A DNA stretch of 64,000 bases from Porticoccaceae bacterium. GTDB lineage: Bacteria; Pseudomonadota; Gammaproteobacteria; Pseudomonadales; Porticoccaceae. Under the pieces are notes generated by a model. That model searched no databases. It was given only the letters and a program-made list of their open reading frames with translations, and had not been told where the DNA came from. Shown in pieces: positions 26,559 through 35,541 of this stretch. Location: contig JABILI010000077.1 of assembly GCA_018654575.1 (NCBI GenBank), positions 1 through 64,000 of the forward strand. The letters are read 5' to 3'. The translations under genes and the position numbers were made by a program. Numbering within the stretch: position 1 is the first letter of the stretch; every line of letters starts with the position of its first letter.

Positions 26559-27326
26559 ATGTATGTCCCTTCTATTTTTTATAAGGTATATGAAAAAACA
26601 CTTCGTAGACAGATTTTTGCTGCCAAAAGACCTCACCACATGGGTCTCATCGTAGATGGCAATCGACGCTTTGCGATGGCGCAAAAACTGGCTACGAGGA
26701 AAGCCGGCCATATGGCTGGATCCGATAATTTAGAAGGATTTCTAAGGTGGTGTTTAGAGCTCGAGATTAAAATGGTCACCTTATATGGCTTTTCCACGGA
26801 AAACTATAATCGTAGTGGCGAAGAAGTAGAGGAGCTTATGAGTATTATTTTGAATAAGTTTCGGACCCTAAAAACCGACCCTTTAATTGCCGATGAAAAT
26901 GTTAACATCAAAGTCATCGGCAGACGAGATCAGCTCTCACAGGAAATGAACGAAGAAATAGATACTGTAGAAGCTCAAACAGCAGAGAATGATGGTTTTC
27001 AGTTAAATATTGCGATTGGCTACGGCGGTCGCGCAGAAATAGTCGACGCGGTCAAGAAAATCGGTGAGCGAATTAAGATTGGTGAAATAGATATTGACGA
27101 TATTGACGAGCAACTTCTCTCCAATCATCTCTACACAGAGGGTATGCCTGACCCAGATCTTATTATTCGCACCTCAGGTGAGGAAAGGTTGTCTGGATTT
27201 TTATTATGGCAAAGCGCTTACTCAGAGCTCTATTTCACCGAGATATTTTGGCCCGCCTTTCGTAAAATCGATTTTTGGCGAGCGATAAGGGTCTGGCAGC
27301 AACGCAATCGGCGATTTGGTAAGTAA
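26559..27326 (+). CDS. cis-Prenyltransferase (undecaprenyl diphosphate synthase family, 'DGNRR' type)
   Basis: 255 residues. The catalytic Asp lies in 'HMGLIVDGNRRFA' (~26–38); other motifs are 'VTLYGFSTENYNR' (~69–81), 'IAIGYGGRAEI' and 'PDPDLIIRTSGEERLSGFLLWQSAYSELYF' with 'FWP.F...DF..AI'. It condenses isopentenyl units into a cis-polyprenyl diphosphate. The N-terminal extension (Y.V.E..L..QI...KRPHH) and DGNRR instead of DGNGR resemble archaeal/actinobacterial-type enzymes, not the UppS encoded beside cdsA/dxr in gammaproteobacteria. It is probably a second, specialised enzyme with a different chain length. Confidence 0.85.
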   Translation: MYVPSIFYKVYEKTLRRQIFAAKRPHHMGLIVDGNRRFAMAQKLATRKAGHMAGSDNLEGFLRWCLELEIKMVTLYGFSTENYNRSGEEVEELMSIILNKFRTLKTDPLIADENVNIKVIGRRDQLSQEMNEEIDTVEAQTAENDGFQLNIAIGYGGRAEIVDAVKKIGERIKIGEIDIDDIDEQLLSNHLYTEGMPDPDLIIRTSGEERLSGFLLWQSAYSELYFTEIFWPAFRKIDFWRAIRVWQQRNRRFGK

Positions 27327-27348
27327 GGGTATCTTAACCACCCAATAA

Positions 27349-28788
27349 TCACTGAGATTGGCCATAACCATAGTAATCGGCAATGGCCAAACCCGCCGCC
27401 ACGCTGGTAAAAGGATCATGCTCCACCACTTTCCCGGCAAACTGATTGTCGAGAATATCTTTTACCGCAGGGATCAATGAAGAGCCTCCGGTACGCAGTA
27501 CCAGATCAATATCCCTTGCTTCCAAATCAGCCTTGCTCAGAATGAGCGTGATGGCCTGCTCTAACTCAAACAGAGCATCAGAGATCATCACCTCAAACTC
27601 CCACCGTTCTAACTCAACTTCAATATCAAGCTGAGGGATATCGAGTTTCGCTGATTGCTGCACAGAGAGGCTTGCCTTAAAGTCCTTAATCGCTTCAAAA
27701 ACCTGATAGCTATAATTTTGCCTAATAAGATCATAAAGGCGCTTAAATTTATCTGCTGCCACATCAATTTCAACCATACGTTGCATGACCGGTGCAGTAT
27801 ATTTGTTTTGATTAAGCATATAACTGACAGGCCAATTGATCAGTAAATCTTCGAAATCGTCAAACGGGAAAAGAGTATCAACAGTAAGTCCGTCGACCAC
27901 ACGACTCCATCGCTCCCCTTTACCCAATAGCGGAAATACTAGCTCTCTAAAGATGATTTGATCAATTTTATCTCCACCAAGAGCAATACCGTGGGTAGCC
28001 TCAACCTCAAAGGAATCTTCAAGACGGCGCAAAATACTAAAATCTAGAGTTCCGCCACCAAAATCGACTGTTAGCAGTCGCTGGTTCTGGCGGTCGGACT
28101 GGTTGTGCAAAAAGCTAATTGCAGCCGCTGTTGGCTCGGGACAAAAACTCTGTTCCGTGATCCCAGCATGACGATACGCCTCACTAAGCCGTTCCAGTGC
28201 GACAGTATTACGCTGCTGTTCGTTTCCCTCAAAATTAACAGGGTGGCCAATACAGGCGTGATCGGCCAAATCTTGGCTGTCTCCATCTGGCATCTGCCTA
28301 ATTACACCCCGCAGTGCACTCCGGATGCCAACCAGTATCGGTGTCACTAAAGCAACCAGCCTAAATGGGCGAGAAAATATTAATGTTCGATCACTAGACA
28401 GATTACCTAAAAGTCTTTTGGTGCCGCGGAACAAGCGTCCTGGCAAACTTCCATCATTAAAAGCTTGGCCATAAACTTTACTTGTTTCACCTTCACCAGC
28501 AGGCCCGTTAGGGCCTCCAGCACTGGTTCGAGCCTCTCCCAGCACTTCAATGCTAAGCTCCACCTTCCTGCCCTGATTGCCTTTTATATACTCGTCTATC
28601 GCCTTCTGTCCAATCTCTGCCATAAAGTCTCGGTCAATGTAATTGGCTGACGGCATAATTGGATTCTGAGTAGTTAACTTAACTAACTTTACACGCTGGC
28701 CATCAAATATCGCAGCGGCGCTATTACTAGTGCCGAAATCTACACCGATACCGAGCTTGGAGTATAATAAATGTGATTCTTTTGTCAT
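27349..28788 (-). CDS. YegD-like Hsp70-family protein
   Basis: 479 residues of the actin/Hsp70 ATPase fold: phosphate-1 'GIGVDFGTSNSAAA' (~13–26), 'PEPTAAAISFL' (~226), phosphate-2 'LTVDFGGGTLDFSI' (~245–258) and the adenosine motif 'LVLRTGGSSLIPAV' (~430–443). It is shorter than DnaK and lacks a canonical peptide-binding domain, like E. coli YegD. Residues ~75–125 contain a Gly/Pro-rich insertion. The client is unknown. It is convergent with the cis-prenyltransferase, 22 bp apart. Confidence 0.85.
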   Translation of the reverse strand: MTKESHLLYSKLGIGVDFGTSNSAAAIFDGQRVKLVKLTTQNPIMPSANYIDRDFMAEIGQKAIDEYIKGNQGRKVELSIEVLGEARTSAGGPNGPAGEGETSKVYGQAFNDGSLPGRLFRGTKRLLGNLSSDRTLIFSRPFRLVALVTPILVGIRSALRGVIRQMPDGDSQDLADHACIGHPVNFEGNEQQRNTVALERLSEAYRHAGITEQSFCPEPTAAAISFLHNQSDRQNQRLLTVDFGGGTLDFSILRRLEDSFEVEATHGIALGGDKIDQIIFRELVFPLLGKGERWSRVVDGLTVDTLFPFDDFEDLLINWPVSYMLNQNKYTAPVMQRMVEIDVAADKFKRLYDLIRQNYSYQVFEAIKDFKASLSVQQSAKLDIPQLDIEVELERWEFEVMISDALFELEQAITLILSKADLEARDIDLVLRTGGSSLIPAVKDILDNQFAGKVVEHDPFTSVAAGLAIADYYGYGQSQ

Positions 28789-28898
28789 GAATAAAAAACG
28801 CTAGCAGTGAATTAACGCGGCCATTTTAGCGGAAAATCAAACTCAAAGAACTAAATTACGCACGGTTTAGAGAAACTTTTAGATCGGTAGCACTAAAC

Positions 28899-29188
28899 TT
28901 AAGTCTTGATCTCAAAGCGGTTTTCAGCACGATTTTTGATCATCTTTTCGGAATCAAAAATTCGCCCGTTCATGGCTATATAGACTTCTGAGGTTACTGT
29001 TTGTAGCGCACCGATAGCACAGCCGATGTTAAAAACCGCATCAGTTGATTGAGGCTCACCTCGAAACCCACATTCATCCTCTCTAACAAGGCCTCGATTA
29101 CTGGGGCTCCTATCTGGAATTCGCTCGCCGCATCAAAATAGACCTTATCTATTGTTCCTCCTGTAGTCAGAATCATCAGTTTATTCAT
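28899..29188 (-). pseudogene. Asparaginase-family gene with internal deletion and frameshift
   Basis: From the ATG at 29188 the frame encodes an asparaginase N-terminus (MNKLMILTTGGTIDKVYFDA..., nucleophile Thr in TTGGTID) for about 50 residues, then goes out of frame and stops at 28994. In another frame the DNA continues with 'FNIGCAIGALQ', 'EVYIAMNGRIFD' and 'KNRAENRFE', the C-terminal signature of the same short asparaginase family, ending TAA at 28899–28901. The middle, including the expected THGTDTM catalytic block, is missing. An AGGAGGA-type ribosome site is still present upstream. It is a recent-looking deletion with a junction near 29030–29045. Confidence 0.85.
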
Positions 29189-29320
29189 CGTGTCCTCCTG
29201 GAGTGCAGTATTGAACTAAATTCGTTACTAGTTTTAACATTAAAAGTGATTGAGTAGTTTGCTCATTCAAAACGCGTATAGTGTAGTACAAATTCGTGCA
29301 CTACTGACCTAAATAAAGGC

Positions 29321-29350
29321 TGATCCAATTAAGTATAAGGATCGTAAAAC
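29321..29350 (+). promoter_or_regulatory. Candidate autoregulatory ECF promoter (TGATCC type)
   Basis: TGATCC at 29321–29326, an 18-bp spacer, then TAAAAC at 29345–29350, placed directly before the ECF sigma gene. TGATCC is the -35 element reported for RpoE–ChrR singlet-oxygen promoters in Rhodobacter. Transcription would begin near 29356, which rules out the upstream TTG and leaves a ~20-nt leader for the ATG at 29377. Confidence 0.5.
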
Positions 29351-29376
29351 TGTTGATTAGGAAGGTAGTTTATATA

Positions 29377-30030
29377 ATGTTGGGCTTAAAAATTAAACTT
29401 GTTGACGAAAGCGAAGAACCGAGCAAGACAACTGCATCGTTGAGTACTGAGAAGCGCTCTGATCAGTGGTCCCTGTTACTCGTTTCCGTCGCTGAGAATC
29501 TTGACAGGCGCGCCTTTAACCAACTATTCAACCATTTTGCACCCTTACTAAAAAGTTTTGCTCAAGCAAGCCGTCATGAAGGATGGTTCCCTGGCTTAAG
29601 TGAGGATTTAGTGCAAGAGGTAATGATTAAGGTATGGCAGAAAGCGGCAAGCTATAATCCAGAAAAAGCCTCTGCAACGACTTGGATCTACACCGTCGCT
29701 CGGAATTGTAGAATCGACATGCTGCGCCGCAAGAGTAACACTCAGCACTTACCTCTTGAGAACGAAGATTTTTGGCATGAAGCAGACGAGGATACCCCCG
29801 TCTCTTTGATGAGACAAAAGCGCAGTGAAGACAAGGTTCAATCATGTCTTGCCCGACTGCCAAAAGAACAAGATGAGGTCCTTCGCAAAGTCTATTTAGA
29901 GGGTAAATCGCACGCAGAGGCATCCAATGAACTTGGTTTGCCGCTAGGAACCGTAAAATCAAGAGTGCGACTAGCACTTCAAAAAATGCAAATTTTGGTA
30001 GCACCAGAGTTTAGGGATGAAGTGTTATGA
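29377..30030 (+). CDS. ECF RNA polymerase sigma factor, RpoE/ChrR-linked group
   Basis: About 217 residues from the ATG at 29377 (AGGAAGG ends 10 nt upstream; a TTG at 29353 extends the frame by eight codons). Region 2: 'FNHFAPLLKSFAQ', 'DLVQEVMIKVWQKAASYNPEKASATTWIYTVARN' and 'DMLRR'. Region 4: 'RLPKEQDEVLRKVYLEGKSHAEASNELGLPLGTVKSRVRLAL'. The acidic linker 'FWHEADEDTP' is typical of this group. It overlaps the ChrR-like gene by 4 bp (ATGA). By homology it should respond to singlet oxygen and activate membrane- and DNA-repair functions. Confidence 0.88.
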   Translation: MLGLKIKLVDESEEPSKTTASLSTEKRSDQWSLLLVSVAENLDRRAFNQLFNHFAPLLKSFAQASRHEGWFPGLSEDLVQEVMIKVWQKAASYNPEKASATTWIYTVARNCRIDMLRRKSNTQHLPLENEDFWHEADEDTPVSLMRQKRSEDKVQSCLARLPKEQDEVLRKVYLEGKSHAEASNELGLPLGTVKSRVRLALQKMQILVAPEFRDEVL

Positions 30031-30698
30031 GTACAGTTAACCATCATCCTGAATCTTCAATGTTAGTTGATTTTTCCGCGGGCAACCTTGCCATCGCACC
30101 ATCTATATGTGTTTCAGCGCACCTACACTTCTGCAATCAATGCCGTAATGAGTTATTACGCCTTGACCAAGTAGGGTCTAAGTTGATGAGTGAAGTGGAA
30201 CTGACGGAGGTAGGCGATCACTTATTTGATTCGGTGATCACTCAGATTGACCAATTGCCCGACAGCTCTGCTCCTGCTGTAAGTAGCACCTCTGACATGG
30301 CTGATGGCCGCTACCCCCTCTTAGTTAATAAGCTAATAAATGGTAGTGAGGCTGCACCTACTTGGCGCCGCATGTCTGCATCGGTAGATGTAGCTCAGGT
30401 TACCACTGGCCAAAAAGAGTATGAAGTTGCTCTGCATAAAATTTGTGCTGGTGGAAAGACGCCACGTCATAATCATAATGGTCAAGAATTTACCGTGGTA
30501 CTCAAAGGCAGCTTTTCTGATGAGCATGCAGTTTATAAAGAAGGTGATTTCTTGTTCTGCGAGCCCGGTGACATTCACCAACCGATGGGGGCCCAAAATG
30601 GTGAATGTATTTGCCTTTCGGCCTTAGCTGCTCCAATCAAACTCTCGAACCCATTTGGATTTTTAATGAACCCTTGGCTGCGCATCAACCCGATGTAG
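30027..30698 (+). CDS. ChrR-type zinc anti-sigma factor with cupin domain
   Basis: 223 residues. The N-terminal anti-sigma domain has the zinc ligands H6/H7, H32, C36 and C39 (HxxxCxxC). The C-terminal cupin has H148, H150, E154 and H184, with exactly the spacing of R. sphaeroides ChrR H141, H143, E147 and H177. In that protein the N-domain holds the sigma factor and the cupin is needed for release under singlet oxygen. Coupled to the sigma gene by overlap; a strong terminator follows. Confidence 0.9.
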   Translation: MSTVNHHPESSMLVDFSAGNLAIAPSICVSAHLHFCNQCRNELLRLDQVGSKLMSEVELTEVGDHLFDSVITQIDQLPDSSAPAVSSTSDMADGRYPLLVNKLINGSEAAPTWRRMSASVDVAQVTTGQKEYEVALHKICAGGKTPRHNHNGQEFTVVLKGSFSDEHAVYKEGDFLFCEPGDIHQPMGAQNGECICLSALAAPIKLSNPFGFLMNPWLRINPM

Positions 30699-30711
30699 GG
30701 CCTAGCAATTT

Positions 30712-30737
30712 AAAAGGGCCTCAATTGAGGCCCTTTT
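30712..30737. terminator. Bidirectional palindromic terminator
   Basis: A perfect 26-bp palindrome, AAAAGGGCCTCAA with TTGAGGCCCTTTT, A-flanked on the left and T-flanked on the right. It serves both the anti-sigma gene (plus) and hisF (minus), which converge on it. Confidence 0.9.
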
Positions 30738-30764
30738 AGTTTATACAGCAAACGTCAGAGCATT

Positions 30765-31541
30765 CTATAGTCTTATACTAATCCCCTGCTCTGCCATAAA
30801 TTGCTTGGCCTCAGGAACACTGTGCTCGCCAAAATGAAAAATACTGGCGGCCAAAACCGCATCAGCTTTACCTCGGATAATCCCATCAGCTAAATGTTGT
30901 AGAGTTCCAACGCCACCGGAGGCAATCACAGGAACATTTACCTCGTCGCTTACCTTAGAGGTTAAATCTAAATCGAAGCCATTTTTAGTGCCGTCTCGAT
31001 CCATGCTCGTGAGTAAAATCTCACCTGCACCGAACTCAGTCATGTTTCTTGCCCATTGGATAGCATCTATACCCGTAGGTTTACGTCCGCCATGGGTGTA
31101 TATCTCCCAACGTGGGTGTTCACCATGACTCACCTGTTTGGCATCAATAGCAACAACAATACATTGCGAACCAAATCGTTGAGCTGCTTCACCCACAAAT
31201 TCTGGGTTGAAAATTGCCGCTGAGTTAATCGCAACCTTATCAGCGCCAGCATTTAATAAATTGCGAATATCTTGTAATTCGCGGACACCGCCACCCACCG
31301 TCAAAGGAATAAACACTTCGCCTGCCATTCGTTCAACGGTGTGTAAGGTAGTATCGCGGCCTTCATGACTGGCGGTGATATCAAGGAAGGTTATTTCATC
31401 TGCACCCTGCTCATTATAGCGGCGCGCAACCTCTACTGGGTCTCCAGCATCCCGTATATCAACAAACTGAACACCTTTAACAACCCGGCCTTTATCAACA
31501 TCCAGACAAGGAATGATACGTTTGGATAGCCCTCGGCTCAC
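30765..31541 (-). CDS. hisF: Imidazole glycerol phosphate synthase subunit HisF
   Basis: 258 residues, the full HisF length. It opens '[22 protein letters not shown]' with the catalytic Asp (~14), and the second catalytic Asp is in 'IVVAIDAK' (~133). Phosphate-binding loops are 'TVGGGVREL' and 'ASGGVGTL'. It is the cyclase that, with HisH, makes imidazole glycerol phosphate and AICAR for histidine and purine synthesis. No other his gene is nearby; instead it overlaps ribA by 4 bp (ATGA) and is its downstream partner. Confidence 0.95.
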   Translation of the reverse strand: MSRGLSKRIIPCLDVDKGRVVKGVQFVDIRDAGDPVEVARRYNEQGADEITFLDITASHEGRDTTLHTVERMAGEVFIPLTVGGGVRELQDIRNLLNAGADKVAINSAAIFNPEFVGEAAQRFGSQCIVVAIDAKQVSHGEHPRWEIYTHGGRKPTGIDAIQWARNMTEFGAGEILLTSMDRDGTKNGFDLDLTSKVSDEVNVPVIASGGVGTLQHLADGIIRGKADAVLAASIFHFGEHSVPEAKQFMAEQGISIRL

Positions 31542-32134
31542 TCGGTTTGATCCTCAAGGAGATGACCTAGTTTACCTGCCTTGGTAGAGAGATACTGAAC
31601 GTTATGTGGATTACTATCTGTCTGCAAAGGCTTGCGCTCAACAACATCAAAACCTAACGTTAGCAAGGCATTAATTTTACGAGGATTGTTCGTCATTAAG
31701 TGTACTTTTTTGACCCCCAAATGCTCTAGCATAGGAGCGCAAATAGAGTAATCACGCATATCTGCGCCAAACCCTAGGCGTTCATTTGCCTCAACGGTAT
31801 CGGCACCCTCGTCCTGCAAACTGTAGGCGCGTATCTTATTGACCAGACCAATACCACGCCCCTCTTGCCGAAGGTAGAGAATAGCACCACGCCCTGCCTC
31901 TGAAATACGCTTCATGGCTTCATGTAACTGCTCACCGCAATCACAGCGCAGACTGCCTAAGGCATCGCCGGTAAGACATTCGGAATGAATTCTAATTAAC
32001 AAAGGTTCGTCGGTACCACAATCCCCCATGGTAATAGCGATATGCTCCTTACCTTTGAAGGGATCCTCGAAGCCATGGATATCAAAAGTCCCCCAGAGAG
32101 TGGGCAGCTTAGAAGATTCGATATAACGAAGCAC
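31538..32134 (-). CDS. ribA: GTP cyclohydrolase II
   Basis: 198 residues, the first step of riboflavin synthesis (GTP to diaminohydroxyribosylaminopyrimidine phosphate). The zinc ligands are in '[21 protein letters not shown]' (three Cys, ~53–68); the catalytic region is '[10 protein letters not shown]' and the end '[10 protein letters not shown]'. It is intact, unlike the RibA-like domain of the RibB protein at 39367–40485, so it is the working enzyme. First gene of a ribA–hisF pair. Confidence 0.95.
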   Translation of the reverse strand: MLRYIESSKLPTLWGTFDIHGFEDPFKGKEHIAITMGDCGTDEPLLIRIHSECLTGDALGSLRCDCGEQLHEAMKRISEAGRGAILYLRQEGRGIGLVNKIRAYSLQDEGADTVEANERLGFGADMRDYSICAPMLEHLGVKKVHLMTNNPRKINALLTLGFDVVERKPLQTDSNPHNVQYLSTKAGKLGHLLEDQTE

Positions 32135-32163
32135 TGATAACGACTCCAGTATTTGTTAATAAT

Positions 32164-32190
32164 AAGGGTGGCATTGTACAACCAACCCTT
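32164..32190 (-). terminator. Possible terminator of the RND efflux operon
   Basis: Read on the minus strand, AAGGGTTGG pairs with CCACCCTT (one bulge) around a short loop, followed by an A/T-rich stretch. It sits between the RND pump gene and ribA. The stem is imperfect and the T-run poor. Confidence 0.35.
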
Positions 32191-32235
32191 AGCTAATTCA
32201 GGTTTTTCAGAAATACTGGCTAAATCAGACTTATA

Positions 32236-35200
32236 TTATGCTTTAGCTTCGTATTCGGGGAAATGGCCTAGCCACTTTCGCACGGATAATCCAATCATGA
32301 TAGCTATCAGTACTGCCGACACAATTACCGCAGTACCTACGCTAAAGAGCTGAAAGAAAACCATTAAAAAGCTTACCGAAATTAGCAGCAGTAGTAGAAG
32401 TACTAAACTAACAAATCGGTGATTAGTCTCCACAACCAAATATAAACAAGGTATCAGTACCAGCGTTATTGTCGATGCAAACAGAATCCCAAAGCTCAGG
32501 GACAGGGCCATGGGAATAACAAATTGCGCCTGAAGACTAGTCTCGAAGAGCAATGGTAACAAGCCAACAAATGTGGTCAGCGTCGTTAGCAGTATGGCTC
32601 GAAAGCGTTTTTCCCCCGCGTTCAAGATCGCATCTTCAATCGAGAGATTCTCTGCCTTTCCCCGATTAGCAAATTCCACCAATATCAAACTGTCGTTTAC
32701 AACAACGCCAGCCAAAGCGATGATGCCAAACAGTGATAATACATTAATCGACACACCAAACAGGACATGACCGATTACAGCGCCAATGAAACCAAAAGGA
32801 ATCACGGACATAATGACGATCGGTTGAATATAAGATCGCAGCGGTACTGCCAACAACCCATAAATCAAAAATAGGGATGCTAGAAAACCAACACCCATTT
32901 TCCTGTAATACTCACTCTGCTCTTTCGTTCCGCCACTCATTCGGAACTCGATAGTGGGGTATTTTTTAAGTAATAGGGGTACAAAATTTTCAAATACATC
33001 GTCAACCACGTCGCCGCTTTGCACCTTCTCCGTTTCAACTTCAGCAGTAACCGTAACAGTGCGCTTACGATCCAATCGCTCTATCGCTGTGAGTCCAAGT
33101 CCAAGAGTTATGTCCGCAACTTCACCTATTGCAATAGCAGCTCCACTCGCCGTCCGGATATGCATGTTTTCCAAGGTGGAAATGGCGCGTCTTTCCTCAA
33201 TGGGGTATCTAACCATTACTTTAATAGTGTCTGAATCGCGTTGGATACGCTGCGCTTCTTCACCATAAAAAGCTTGCCTTACCTGCCCCGCGACATCTGA
33301 AAATCGCACACCAACCTGACTGGCATAGGGCTTTAAGCTAATGAGCACCTCTTTACTACCCGAACCCTGAGAATTATAAATATCATAGACTCCAGGGAAC
33401 TGTGTCAAATATTGCTGCAATTCAACACTAGCTATGGTTAGCTCATCTGGATCAGTCCCTGACAAAGACAAACTAATTGCCACTCCAGATGGGCCCTCAC
33501 TAGAAAAATATCGTTGCTTTCGCACATTGGGCAACAATCCCACCTCAGTGCGCCACAATCTTTCAATCTCAGTCGCGCTGACACTACGAAATTCTGACTT
33601 GGTCAGCACTGCACGAAAGCTAGCTGTGACATCACCAGTGACAAAAGAGGCAACGTGCTCAACCAGACCGTCCTCGTTCGGATTTTCAACACGATACCTT
33701 TCATCTAATTTGTAGATCGCCGTTTCTATTTGATCAATTGTCTCCGCAAGACCCTCAGAAGACGCACCGTCTTGCATAATAATTTCAGCCCGAACGTTAT
33801 CTCCAGGTACATTAGGGAAAAACTCCATGCGGGCAACACCACTGTTCACTGCACCCACGGTGATAATAAGAATGGCGAGAAATCCGGCTAGAGTCGTGTA
33901 CCGATTGCGCAGAGCTTTTCTTAATCCAGGTTGATAAATTTCCTCAATAACGTAGTCCAACCCGTTGGCAGCTTTTCTCTGAAAGCGATTGATCGCAGAC
34001 AGCTTACCTGAGGGTTGCTGCCCAAACTTTAGCCCCACCAGATGTGCGGGAAGAATTAATTTTGATTCGATTAGAGAGAATATTAGACATAAGATGACCA
34101 CTATGCCGATAGCCTTCTGAACACCAGCAAAGCTTCCGCCAATAAAAACAATCGGGAGAAATGCTGCCATAGTGGTGAGCACGCCTATGGTTGATGGCGT
34201 GGCCACTCTTTTAGCCCCGGCTATAACCGTCTCTACGGAGGCAGAATACCCTGAAGCAGAAATTTGTCCCGCCGCAAGCTTTAAATGGTAATCTTTTTTG
34301 GCTTCACTAAATACGCTCTCGCCAATGACGATGGCATCATCCACGACAATACCCAGCACCATGATAAAGGCAAATAAGCTAAGGATGTTGACCGTTACTC
34401 CCCCATATGGCATCAACCAAAATGCGCCGGCAAAACTAACCGGGATACCCAATATCACCCACAAAGCCACTTTTAAATTTAGAAAAATGCCTAACACTAG
34501 CGCAACTAATATACCGCCTATCAATAGATTTTCAGACATCATGGTGAGTCGGCCATTGAGGCTATATGCTTCATCATCAAACACACTAATACTCAGCTTG
34601 CTTGGCATAGACTGTTGTTTTTTTTCTACGTAAGCGTGCACCGCTTTACTAATATCAAGTAAGTTTTGGTCCTCCAATGAAAATATACCCACCACGATAG
34701 TATTTTTACGATCAAAACGATCATTAGCTATAGTCTCGGTAAACTCATCCCGGACATCAGCAACATCGGAAAGCAACAATTGGGTTCCATCCACCTCACT
34801 CCTGAGTACGATATTTTCAAAATCCTCGCCGATATAAGCTTTACCCTCTGTTCGAACCAAAATATTACCTGCTTCCGCTCTAATAATACCAGCAGGCAAG
34901 TCTAGGGAGGATGATCGTACCGCGGAAGCAACTTCGCTTAGTGTGAGATTAAGTTCACGAAGCCTATTTTCTCTGACCTCAATTGATATTTCGTAAGTTC
35001 CAGCCCCCCATAACTGGAGTTCCTTCACCTCGGGTAAGGCTAAGAGTTCGTCATAAATTTCGTCCCCTATTACCTTCTTTTCTCGCTTTGTCATGTCTCC
35101 ATAGACAGCCACACCCATGCCCCAAAGGTTGCGCTCTAATCTCTTTACGGTGGGCTTTTCTAGATCATCAGGAAGATTAGTAATGCTATCGATACGATTT

Positions 35201-35541
35201 TCTACTTGGCTCATTACCTCATTGATATCTTCGTTAGCTTCAATTTCCAAATAAATTCTGGCGTAGTCTCGATCAGCGGCCGACGTTATTTTTTTGATCC
35301 CCTTTAGCCCTTCAAGCGCTGACTCCATAGGCAAGATAACGCCTTTTTCTACCTCAACGGGCGCGGCGCCGGGATAAGGTGCGCCGATACTGATTATTTT
35401 GGTTTCTGAACGAGGAAAAATCTCCTTACTTATATTGATTAGCGACAATGATCCTGCAAAAAATACAAGCACCATAATTAAATTTGCTGCCACCGGATTT
35501 CGGGCAAACCAGCCGATAAGTCCTTTAGAATTCAGATCCAT
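32236..35541 (-). CDS. RND-family efflux pump inner-membrane protein
   Basis: 1101 residues. It has the RND layout: TM1 (~15–35), first periplasmic porter loop, TM2–6 with 'GIVVDDAIVIGESVF' (proton-relay Asp pair, ~400), second periplasmic loop, and TM8–12 with 'AGVVVNDSLILVEF' (~955). It belongs to the HAE1-like group seen in marine bacteria. About 60 extra C-terminal residues add two more hydrophobic segments and a basic tail, which is longer than standard. It starts one base inside the adaptor stop (TAATG). No outer-membrane channel gene is adjacent. The substrate is unknown. Confidence 0.92.
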   Translation of the reverse strand: MDLNSKGLIGWFARNPVAANLIMVLVFFAGSLSLINISKEIFPRSETKIISIGAPYPGAAPVEVEKGVILPMESALEGLKGIKKITSAADRDYARIYLEIEANEDINEVMSQVENRIDSITNLPDDLEKPTVKRLERNLWGMGVAVYGDMTKREKKVIGDEIYDELLALPEVKELQLWGAGTYEISIEVRENRLRELNLTLSEVASAVRSSSLDLPAGIIRAEAGNILVRTEGKAYIGEDFENIVLRSEVDGTQLLLSDVADVRDEFTETIANDRFDRKNTIVVGIFSLEDQNLLDISKAVHAYVEKKQQSMPSKLSISVFDDEAYSLNGRLTMMSENLLIGGILVALVLGIFLNLKVALWVILGIPVSFAGAFWLMPYGGVTVNILSLFAFIMVLGIVVDDAIVIGESVFSEAKKDYHLKLAAGQISASGYSASVETVIAGAKRVATPSTIGVLTTMAAFLPIVFIGGSFAGVQKAIGIVVILCLIFSLIESKLILPAHLVGLKFGQQPSGKLSAINRFQRKAANGLDYVIEEIYQPGLRKALRNRYTTLAGFLAILIITVGAVNSGVARMEFFPNVPGDNVRAEIIMQDGASSEGLAETIDQIETAIYKLDERYRVENPNEDGLVEHVASFVTGDVTASFRAVLTKSEFRSVSATEIERLWRTEVGLLPNVRKQRYFSSEGPSGVAISLSLSGTDPDELTIASVELQQYLTQFPGVYDIYNSQGSGSKEVLISLKPYASQVGVRFSDVAGQVRQAFYGEEAQRIQRDSDTIKVMVRYPIEERRAISTLENMHIRTASGAAIAIGEVADITLGLGLTAIERLDRKRTVTVTAEVETEKVQSGDVVDDVFENFVPLLLKKYPTIEFRMSGGTKEQSEYYRKMGVGFLASLFLIYGLLAVPLRSYIQPIVIMSVIPFGFIGAVIGHVLFGVSINVLSLFGIIALAGVVVNDSLILVEFANRGKAENLSIEDAILNAGEKRFRAILLTTLTTFVGLLPLLFETSLQAQFVIPMALSLSFGILFASTITLVLIPCLYLVVETNHRFVSLVLLLLLLISVSFLMVFFQLFSVGTAVIVSAVLIAIMIGLSVRKWLGHFPEYEAKA

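Noticed and set aside
29353-29376. TTG start for the ECF sigma gene
   Set aside because: It would lie upstream of the likely transcription start (~29356); the ATG at 29377 has AGGAAGG at good spacing.
32573-34633. Several plus-strand frames of 65–111 codons opposite the RND pump
   Set aside because: Antisense shadows of a long, well-supported gene with no independent features.
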